Below the pieces are notes generated by a model. It was not told the origin of the DNA. It did not search any database and was given only the letters and a program-made list of their open reading frames with translations. Positions 56,283 through 64,000 of a stretch of 64,000 bases of DNA are shown here, in pieces (the first letter of the stretch is position 1; each line of letters opens with the position of its first letter). Source of the stretch: Typhlomys cinereus (taxonomy: Eukaryota; Chordata; Mammalia; Rodentia; Platacanthomyidae); the NCBI GenBank assembly GCA_023101885.1, contig JALPQD010000405.1, positions 1,430,722-1,494,721 on the forward strand, in the 5' to 3' direction. Made by a program: the position numbers and the translations under genes.

Positions 56283-57715
56283 AGTGGCAAAGCCAAGTTT
56301 TAACCTCACCCTTAAGATGTTTGACAGGGTCTAGGGCGTGTCCTAGAATATGGCTTCAAAAGCTACCAAGAACCTGTTGTGGCTGCTGTTTTGTTTTGTT
56401 TTGTTTATGTGCACACACATCTGGCATAAACACTCAAGTAGCGATTGCTGAATACATGAGCTTGGTGTGGAGTCTACATACCTATGTCTCATCTTATTCC
56501 CTCTTGTCTAAATCAAGTACTTTCGGAAGTCTAGCGCTAGTCTTCTTCATACATGGCCTAGCAGTCATCTCCCTGGCTACTACCTCTCCTGGTCCCTATT
56601 GTCTGTTCTTACTACTCTGCTGTCGCCTCCATTCTGTCACCTTTCTTTCTCACCACCCTCTCCTCCGCCCGCTCTGGTAAAAGTTCTTTGCCAGTCCTGA
56701 TCCCTAGATAATTTCTACCTGAAGGAGGGCTTCATGCCTGGAACCTTAGCATCTGGGATTTACTTGACCTTAGTTAAGCTGCAAAGAGAATCCATGGGGG
56801 CTGCAAAGATTCCTGAGACCAGAGTGAGACTCTGAATTATAGTCTCAGGAGCAATCTTCGCAATACCTGCTGACAGATGCCAATCATCTCCGAGGAAAAA
56901 CTTTTTTAACTCAATTTAAATCTCTGAACTTGGCGCTTCCTTATTTCCTGAACCGCAGGAATTACTATCGTGCTATTTACACTTTGCCATTGATATTTGG
57001 TTTTTCAGATATTTTGGTATTGCATCTCCTCAAAAAAAAATCAAATTCTTAAAGAACTGGAATAGTGTTCTGCTTTTTATTCACACGTTCAGTCAGCTAT
57101 TTGAGTTTCACATGGACAGACACTTGATCAGGGCTACTTGATGGCTATATCATTGTTTTAATGTGACCGTGAGCTTGGGGCAGTGCTGCAGAGGGTGTGG
57201 ACAGTATCGTCCTTGCCAGTAGACATGTCACGGAAGCTAGATGCTACCTCTGCTGTGCTGGCTGAAGGTAAGGAAGCTGGGAGGTCCTGCAAGATAACAC
57301 TCCCACATCCCTGTAAGGTACCGATTCACAATTCAGGACAAAAGGGCAGCCCTTCCTGTTTTATGTGATGATTAGATTGCTCCGTCATTTGTTCATTCAG
57401 TGACTTATTTTGAGCCACAAGCATGTGTGATGAGCAAAGTCATGTGGGGGAGACATACGGAAACTCCGAGTCCTGCAGTGTGGCCTGCCAGAGCTCAGTG
57501 GAGAACCATCAGATAAGATCCTGGCTCTTCCTTCTGGAAGAAACTTGAAGTCAGATCTGCAAACAATGAGCATCCTACGTCAAGTATCTGGGCTACTAAC
57601 TGGACCTGCCTGTCCCGGTGGAAGAAGAAGCCAGTCATGGGTGGACCTTGAATCCACACTCTTTGGAACTTCCTTCTGGACCTTCTGCCTTTGTGGAATG
57701 TTTTGTCGAACATTG
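56283..57715. other. Unassigned sequence
   Basis: The 145-codon plus frame (56243-56680) starts inside the B4 and has no recognised domain. Nothing else to report. Confidence 0.35.
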
Positions 57716-57800
57716 ACTTTATTATTATTATTATTTTACTTATTTATTATTATTTATTATAAATTTTATATATTCATTTATTATTATTATTTAAATTTCA
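57716..57800. repeat. (TTA)n-rich simple sequence
   Basis: Irregular TTA/TTAT units over about 85 bp. Confidence 0.9.
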
Positions 57801-57811
57801 TTTTTCCCTAG

Positions 57812-57978
57812 TTGTACAGGCACAATGAGTAATAATCCCTGTTTCCCTCTTTCTCTCCTTCCTTTTTCCCTTTATCAATCCATCCAACTCCCTCCCACCC
57901 TCCTGTCCATCTGCTTCTATGATTCCTGGGTTCCCTCTGAAACATCTGCTTTGGTGGGGTTTCAGCTGTGGCAAGAAT
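57812..57978 (-). mobile_element. LINE-1 3' end
   Basis: 'gtacaggcacaatgagtaat', a CTTTCTCTCC pyrimidine tract and 'catctgctttggtggggttt' match the 27911 and 25625 copies. Confidence 0.7.
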
Positions 57979-58031
57979 GTTAGTTTTATAAATAGTTTTA
58001 CTTATTTATATGAAAGAGAAGAGAGGGAGAA

Positions 58032-58312
58032 GAGATGGAGGGCTGGAGAGATTGCTCAGGGGTTAAGACTCTGCCTTTAAAACAGAAGGTCCTGAGTTCA
58101 AACCCCAGGTCCCACAAAAAAAGCCAGGTGGAAACGATAGCAACCTGCACTTCTGGCCTTGGTGGGTGGAGCCTGGGAAATCTCAGAGCAAAGCAAAAAG
58201 GAGGTAAAGGCAATCCAGGATGATTCCTCAAGTCACCTTTAGTCCTCCACAGGGACACACACACATATGCACACACACACATACACAGTAAATAAGTAAA
58301 GTTCAAAGAAGA
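58032..58312 (+). repeat. Family X SINE, older subfamily
   Basis: Full-length: 'gggctggagagattgctcag', 'ggtcctgagttcaaacccca', 'gcaaagcaaaaaggaggtaa', 'aatccaggatgattcctcaa', 'ctccacagggacacacac'. The body differs from the young subfamily in the same places as 38950 and 49917. Confidence 0.9.
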
Positions 58313-58475
58313 AGAGAAACATTCAAATGCATGTCATGGCACAAGGGTGAAGAAGGTCAGAGGGCAACTTCTAAAGATCAGATCTCTCCTTCTACCATGT
58401 GGACTTCCAGGGATCAAACTCAGATTGCCAGGTTTGTGAACAAGTGCCTTACTGTGGAACTACCGCTCTGGGCCT
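58313..58475 (-). repeat. B3-like SINE
   Basis: 'gaaggtcagagggcaacttc', 'ctctccttctaccatgtgga' and 'agggatcaaactcagattgc', reverse B3. Confidence 0.78.
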
Positions 58476-58624
58476 AGAATGTGGAATTTTAATAATCATG
58501 TAGATTCAGAAGGAGTGAAAGATTTTTTTTCCCACTACTTCACGCACGCAGACATTAACCTGAAATTATTCTGTAATTTTTATCAACGAACACAAAACAA
58601 ACTTACGAAGAGCACAAAATCAGT

Positions 58625-58800
58625 TTTGTGGGACTGGAGAGATGGTTCAGTTAGTAAAACACTTGTCTGAGCATAAATGTAACCCAGTATGATAGGGTGT
58701 AGGAGGAGGTGGGAGGGAGATAGATGAATTCTAGTTCACTGAGTAATGTAGCCAAAATAGCTTGCCGCAGGTCTAAATTAATTAATTAATAAAGTGGAGA
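58625..58800 (+). repeat. B3/B4-type SINE head, degraded
   Basis: 'gggactggagagatggttca' is a clear head and 'ttaattaattaat' closes it. The middle is not recognisable. Confidence 0.5.
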
Positions 58801-59569
58801 ATAGTAGAAGAAAATATGCAAACTTGATCCTTGATCACTCTATACGCTTACAGATTGACCACATCTGCACAGATACATACCACCACCACACAATCTGTGT
58901 CACTACACATACATGCAAACAAGCCAACTGCAGTGAGGCTGTGTTCCGCACTGGTATTAAAAAAAGGTTGCATTCATTTCATTTCATTCATTCATTCTTT
59001 AGTCCTTTCTCGTATTCAGATGTTTGCTAAGTACAGCCTTGCACTCCATTCTGTGAGGGACATGAAGAGGATCTACTACCTCTGGCCCCAAAGCATTTGG
59101 AGGGAAGAAGAAGATGAGATAAAACATGCACTTTAAAAAGATAGATTAAAAAATGTGATAAACCATCCAAGAGAAAGAGAAATCTGGCTGGAAAGAAGGG
59201 CTTCATAGAGGCAGGAATGGGGTGGGGGGGAGGATGGGAAACAGGCATGTGGGAATGAAATGAGACTGAGAATTGGGAATTAACATGAATTTTCCTGCAA
59301 CAAGGCAGAAATATGCACAGCCAGGCTGTGGGAAAGTGAGCGATTCTATTTGGTGGGAGCAGACCAGATTGTGGACAGAGATGGAGATGTGTGACTACCC
59401 ATTTAGGAAAGCTTGAGATACAGACCTAAGTAAAATGCCCAAGGCATTTATCATTCATGTTAGAGCACATCACAGTGAAAAAAAGACCTATGATGAATTA
59501 AAACCATATTATATTTTGAAATATTTGTTAATCAACATATCTTTATTTATTCTCAAATCTTTTATTATT
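58801..59569. other. Unassigned sequence
   Basis: Nothing recognisable. Confidence 0.35.
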
Positions 59570-59573
59570 ATTA

Positions 59574-59618
<45 letters not shown>

Positions 59619-59838
59619 CAGAGGTCACTCACTGTGTATCCCTGTGGAGGACCAAGGGTGACTTTGGGAATCATCCTGGATTGCTTCCACCTTCTTTTGC
59701 TTCCCTCTGGGATTTCTCAGGCTCCACTTTCCAGAACAGGAAGTGCAGGCGTTTTTTTTATGTGAGACCTGGGATCCGAACTCAGGTCCTTCTGCTTGCA
59801 AGGCAGAGTCTTAAGCCCTGAGTCATTACTCTGTCCCT
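59570..59838 (-). repeat. Family X SINE, older subfamily, with (GT)n
   Basis: ATT-rich tail, GT run (59576-59617), 'gaatcatcctggattgcttc', 'tttctcaggctccactttcc', 'ggatccgaactcaggtcctt' in reverse family X order. Confidence 0.85.
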
Positions 59839-60129
59839 TCTGGCAAATCTTTTTGATAGTTCTGTCCAAGACTATTTTCAAAATTAAAATTGTTTGAAAA
59901 TACTGAAATATTCATTGATATCCAAGTACCTGGTGACATTGAAGCAAAAAAATTTTAAACTTTCTCTATGTCAATCATCTGAGCATTCCCAACGCATAAT
60001 CAGAAAAACTGTCCTTGTGCAATATTCACATATTTGAAATAGGTTCTTGAGTGGACCTGTCTTTAATAGAACACACCAGCATTTTTCTAAGAGTTAGTTG
60101 GATTTGAAAGCTAGTTTGAAACTTTTGAC

Positions 60130-60166
<37 letters not shown>

Positions 60167-60254
60167 TGTGTGTGGTAGGAGTTCCTGAGTAATCAGTCTC
60201 TCACTCCATAGCCTAATCCTCTGATGTATTTCCCTTGCTATAGATAAGATTTTC
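59839..60254. other. Unassigned with a (TG)n microsatellite
   Basis: A TG run of about 44 bp at 60131-60174. Otherwise unassigned. Confidence 0.35.
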
Positions 60255-60605
60255 TGTTCTAGAAGGTCACATAAAGGAACACACCACATATGGGCTTAGG
60301 ATCAACTTCACTCAGTATAATTGCCGCGGTTAGTTTCTCGGGTCTGCGGAACTTCTGGCTACTGATGGGTTCTGTCTTTCCCGCCAAACCTTGCAAACCT
60401 CTCCCCAGCTCATGCTTGACGGCTGCCAGACCCAGTGTGGCACGTATGGGCTCAGTGCAGGCAGCTGTGCCATGCCACAGGACGGCATCTCCCGGCCCTT
60501 CTCCCTGTCTTCTGGCTCTTTCATTCTTTCCACCTCCTCTTCCGCAATGTTCCCTGAACCTTAAAGGGGGCGGTGTAAATGTTCTGTTTAGAGCTGAGCA
60601 TGTAA
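60255..60605 (-). mobile_element. LINE-1 3' UTR-like fragment
   Basis: 'gttccctgaaccttaaaggg' and 'aaatgttctgtttagagctg' resemble the distal part of the 3' UTR family at 25625. The 147-codon frame here is a by-product. Confidence 0.4.
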
Positions 60606-60607
60606 CC

Positions 60608-60712
60608 ACACACACACACACATACACACACACACGCACACACACACGCACACACACACACGCACACACACACGCACACACACACACACGCATGCACCAC
60701 ACACACGTGCAC
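60608..60712. repeat. (CA)n with regular CG steps
   Basis: CACACACG-type units, at least six CG dinucleotides spaced through about 100 bp. Confidence 0.93.
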
Positions 60713-60755
60713 ACAGAGCGAGAAATTAAATAAATATTTTTAAAAGTTAAGGGCC

Positions 60756-60966
60756 GGGGCTGGAGAGGTGGCTCAGGGGTTAAGCCTCTGCCTTGCAGCA
60801 GAAGGTCCTGAGTTTGGATCCTAGACCCCACGTATAGACGCCAGGTGGAAGCGGGGGCGGCCTGCGTTTCTGGTCCTGGTAGGGCGGAGCCTGTGAATCC
60901 CCGGGCAGAGTAAACAAGGAAGAGGTGGAGGCGTCCATGGTGGTTCCAGAATTCATCCGTGGTTCT

Positions 60967-61013
<47 letters not shown>

Positions 61014-61050
61014 ATTGAATAAAAAAAATTAAAAAAAAGATTAAAATCAT
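60756..61050 (+). repeat. Family X SINE, young subfamily
   Basis: Full-length with a long CA run (60965-61007) and two A-rich tracts. Flanks 'aaaagttaagggcc' and 'aaaagtgaagggtc' (downstream about 61053-61068) agree at 12 of 14 bases, a plausible duplication. It sits at the head of a B3. Confidence 0.88.
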
Positions 61051-61063
61051 TAAAAAAAAAGTG

Positions 61064-61270
61064 AAGGGTCAGTGAGATAATTCAGCAGGTAAAAGTGCCT
61101 GTTCCCAGAAATCTACATGGTGGAAGGAAGAGAAATGACTTCTAAAATTTGTCCTGTGACCTTCACACATACTCTGTGGCATGTTTTCTCTCTCCTTCCC
61201 TCTCTTCCTTTCTTCCTCCTTCTTCTTCTTTTTCAAATGAATAGATAAATAAATAGATAAATGTCTAAAG
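61064..61270 (+). repeat. B3-like SINE
   Basis: 'gggtcagtgagataattcag', 'atggtggaaggaagagaaat', 'ttgtcctgtgaccttcacac', a TC-rich spacer and AATA-type tail. Confidence 0.8.
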
Positions 61271-62149
61271 TTAAAACTAGAACACTATACATTTCTAAAT
61301 TTTATAGCAACCTAGGACATTTGGAACAGTGTCCAAGAATTGCCACCTATAAATTGCTGCTAATAATTTGTACCTGGAAGAACCAGAAGCTGTTATAACA
61401 TAGAAAATGACCTAGTCACCATCTCGACATGTGTTTAGACTTTTCCTGCTGCTTCTTAGGTTTCTGGGAGTTGCTGCCCAGCACCCCTCTTTGCTCTAAC
61501 TGGAAGCACTGTCCTTCAGTCGCATTGCACTGCTTTATTGCTGAGTCTCATTCTTTTACCAGTATTAACTGAATTCTGTGAGGCATCTAATAATAAAAAT
61601 TTAAGAAGAGATTAGCTTTCAGATGAAATGAATTCATTCCAAGGTTCAATTTCCAGACAATAATTGCCCACAGAAATGCCAACAGGATACAAGAAGCTGT
61701 AAAGTCAGAGAAATGTGAACATTAATGGAACAGCCAACCCAGTTATGATGTCATTAAATAAAACACACTCACATAACCAGGAGCCAGACGTGGTGATAAA
61801 GCAGCTGATTTCTTCCTGCAAAGACTAAGTTCGTCCACCTTAAGAGTGAGGACTGACTTTGCTCACTCAATATGTTTCCATAAATTGAATGAAAGTAAAG
61901 TTACGCTCTAAGAATCTAATAAAAACATGGCTTAAAACAATTTTAGCAAAAAATGTGTAAAGACTTACAATCCTTTCTGAATAACAGTGAGTTTGTAGGT
62001 TAGATCAAAAGTGGGAAAATAAAAATTGTAATAACATTCAACCGATAGGTCTTAGGGAAAATTTACATTCTAACAACTGAAAAGTCAAATTACTCTAACA
62101 GCTGAAGCACAATTCTTTCATGAGATTCAAAGATGTGATCCAACCTGGG
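61271..62149. other. Unassigned AT-rich sequence
   Basis: Nothing recognisable. Confidence 0.35.
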
Positions 62150-62345
62150 CCTTGTGGTGAAGGCCTACAATCTCATATACACCAAAGTCTTAGACAGGAG
62201 GATCAAGAGTTCAAGGCCAACCTGAGCCACTTCATAAGACCAAGACCCAAAATAAAAAGCAAAAACAGGGCTGAGAATCTAGTTCAGTGGTAGAACATTC
62301 TAACATGTGTGATGTCCTAGCTTGAACCCCTAGTATTAGGGTGGG
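62150..62345 (+). repeat. B1 plus ID SINE composite
   Basis: 'gggccttgtggtgaaggcct', 'aagagttcaaggccaacctg', then 'gggctgagaatctagttcag' and 'gaacccctagtatt'. Confidence 0.72.
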
Positions 62346-62523
62346 GGTGGTTATAAGAACATAGTTGTTACCTGACAGGAAAAAAATGAATTCAAAGACA
62401 GATAATTAAGTGTTTTAGTGTGAATTTTGAAGAGCATTCCAAGTATTGTTTGACATTTTTTGACTTCTTCAGTCTTTGAGTGAAATTTCACAATGTTTAC
62501 AATTTAAGGGAAAATTGGATTAA
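62346..62523. other. Unassigned sequence
   Basis: Nothing recognisable. Confidence 0.3.
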
Positions 62524-62538
62524 AATTATTACAAAACT

Positions 62539-62817
62539 GGGGCTGGAGAGGTGGCTCAGGGGTTAAGCCTCTGCCTTGCAGGCAGAAGGTCCTGAGTTTG
62601 GATCCTAGACTCCCCATATAGATGCCTGGTGGCGGGGGCAGCCTGCATTTCTGGTCCCGGTAGGGCGGAGCCTGTGAATCCTGGGGCAGAATAAATAAGA
62701 AGGAGGTGGAGGTGGTCCATGGTGGTTCCCAAATTTGTCCGTGGTTCTACATACACACATACATACACGCACAAACATGCATACATGCACAATTGAATAA
62801 ATAATAAAGAAATAAAG
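62539..62817 (+). repeat. Family X SINE, young subfamily, with target-site duplication
   Basis: Full-length. Flanks 'aattattacaaaac' (62524-62537) and 'aattgttacaaaac' (62818-62831) differ at one base. Confidence 0.92.
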
Positions 62818-62889
62818 AATTGTTACAAAACCATGTTTCATCCTAGTAATAATATTCATCTATATTTAATCTGTTACAATCCTTTTGTT

Positions 62890-62975
62890 TGTCTTTTAGT
62901 ACTGAGGTTTTAAGATAGCACCTCATGTATGCGATGCTCTTCCACTGAGCTGTGTCTCCACTAAACTCTTTGTGT
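62890..62975 (-). repeat. ID-like SINE fragment
   Basis: 'gcgatgctcttccactgagc' is the reverse ID-like head. Confidence 0.5.
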
Positions 62976-62993
62976 ATGAATGTGTATGTATGA

Positions 62994-62996
<3 letters not shown>

Positions 62997-63040
<44 letters not shown>
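62997..63040. repeat. (TG)n microsatellite
   Basis: About 22 uninterrupted TG units. Confidence 0.97.
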
Positions 63041-63042
<2 letters not shown>

Positions 63043-63072
63043 TGTGATGGTTAAAGGCTTTTTTTTTTCCCC

Positions 63073-63551
63073 TGAGGTAGCTGTCTCCCGGCCATTATCC
63101 CTTCTTAAAAGTCCTTTAAGTCACCATGTCTAAGTATGGTGACCCGTGAAGCTGTCCTGGGTCTGAACAATGCGAAAGGCAGGACAAAAGAACACAGAGA
63201 GAAAGAAATAGAGAGAAAAGTTGCACCCATACAGGTGGGGAAAAGTCCACCACCCTCCCAGAGGGAGAACGGTGAAAATCTATTATGTGTCCTGTCAGAC
63301 TTTATTTATACACAGGGGACAATCAGCGGCCTGGGAAATCCACATGCAAATCCATGTTACAGGACTTCTGATTGGCGGGGAGGAGAACGCTCCTAGTTTC
63401 CAGTGCATGCTTAGACGGCCAACCTGAGAGCCAGAGAATCAACATTCTTGATATCTAGCCTGGACCAGAGAGAGAGAGTCAATATGGGAGACACTTCCAG
63501 AATAAACAGAAAACCACAGCCTTTTCCTTTAAGGGGCTCTAGAAAATGTCA
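63073..63551 (-). mobile_element. ERV LTR with promoter elements
   Basis: On the minus strand it opens 'tgacattttctag' and closes 'gctacctca' (TG...CA, about 479 bp). CCAAT lies at 63375-63371 and TATAAATAAA at 63310-63301, 61 bp downstream, so TATA and an AATAAA signal overlap. The layout is that of a U3-R-U5 LTR. No matching target-site duplication is visible and the borders are approximate. Class is not assigned. Confidence 0.6.
63301..63310 (-). promoter_or_regulatory. TATA box overlapping AATAAA in the ERV LTR
   Basis: Minus strand 'tataaataaa' with an inverted CCAAT box 61 bp upstream on the same strand: a plausible LTR core promoter. Confidence 0.5.
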
Positions 63552-63647
63552 GGGGATTAGATGCCAGTAAGTTTCTATTTTCCATGGGAAACTGGTGATT
63601 TTAACTCCTCTCAACTTCCATGCTTTTTTTTTTTTTTTCAATCAAGG

Positions 63648-64000
63648 TGTCATAGTTAGGCAGAGGTGTCAACTTGACAGTTGAGGGTTTGAGCTCTGGG
63701 CACATTTGTTGAGAATTACTGGTTGAGTTGAGCCCAGAGCAAACCTGCAAGAGATTGTCTAGCTGACAGGGAAGGCCCAGCCCATGGTGGGTGGGACTAG
63801 GCTCTGGAATAAAATACTGAGAGCTGGTTGAGAAAGTTGGCATCCTTGTGTACACTTGGCCAGACATGCTGGTCTGGCAAGTAAGGATTGTCCCTCTTTC
63901 AGCCATTATGTAAAGATGGTGTGGCCAGTTCCCTTGGCCCTGGTGTTGGTGTGAGCCCCCCTGCAAAGTTGGATGAGGAACTGTAACCAGTCTAGAGTAA
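63648..64000 (+). mobile_element. LTR-A copy, cut by the window edge
   Basis: It starts 'tgtcatagttagg' and runs through 'gagctggttgagaaagttgg' and 'ctggtctggcaagtaaggat'. It keeps the ancestral segment replaced in the 42429 LTR. A T18-like tract precedes it (63622-63639). Confidence 0.88.

Noticed and set aside
56243..56680. A 145-codon hydrophobic frame
   Set aside because: It begins inside a B4 and has no recognisable membrane-protein family pattern; hydrophobicity follows from T-rich sequence.
60259..61050. A 263-codon minus-strand open frame, the longest in the window
   Set aside because: It runs through a family X SINE, two CA-type runs and an L1-like fragment. Its Cys/Val strings are translated (TG)n, not a protein.

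Overview
The window is mammalian intergenic DNA, almost certainly from a rodent. It is full of rodent-type SINEs (B1-like, ID-like, B3-like and B4-like), MaLR-type LTRs, 5'-truncated LINE-1 3' ends and long (CA)n/(TG)n runs. I find no intact protein-coding gene, no rRNA or tRNA gene, no CRISPR array and no bacterial-type feature. Most long open frames run through simple repeats or SINEs. An abundant SINE with a B2-type head (called 'family X' here) does not match the mouse, rat or hamster SINEs I know. Together with the B2-superfamily head this hints at a non-murid rodent, possibly a jerboa-like lineage; that is inference only. Family names come from recognised motifs, not from a database search.

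The only recognisable gene-derived feature is a full-length processed copy of Dppa3 (PGC7/Stella) on the minus strand at 52929-53908. It has a polyadenylation signal, an A-rich tail and a perfect 12-bp target-site duplication, but it is broken by frameshifts.

Layout. 1-9500: mostly unassigned DNA with B3/B4/B1 SINEs and one LTR-B copy (6254-6775). 9800-16600: a LINE-1 tail with target-site duplication, a family X SINE, an LTR-A fragment, an MLT1-like LTR and several B4 elements. 16600-18600: one of the longest repeat-poor stretches. 19600-23900: a LINE-1 tail, a B4 split by an ERV-like LTR, old LTRs, and an LTR-B solo element with target-site duplication. 25600-30350: a cluster of LINE-1 3' ends, one apparently carrying a 3' transduction. 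30900-37300: an LTR-A solo element, B4 copies and long unassigned stretches. 37300-43100: an old LINE-1 split by a MaLR LTR, then a near-complete LTR-A provirus nested in an older LTR and itself hit by a SINE. 43100-52500: SINEs, a 360-bp polypurine tract and unassigned DNA. 52500-64000: the Dppa3 copy, more family X SINEs, LINE-1 tails, a promoter-bearing ERV LTR and another LTR-A copy cut by the window edge.

Nothing here works together as an operon or pathway. What the window records is the order of insertions: B4 and ancient LTRs and LINE-1s are the hosts, LTR-A, MaLR and ERV LTRs interrupt them, and family X SINEs are among the latest arrivals.
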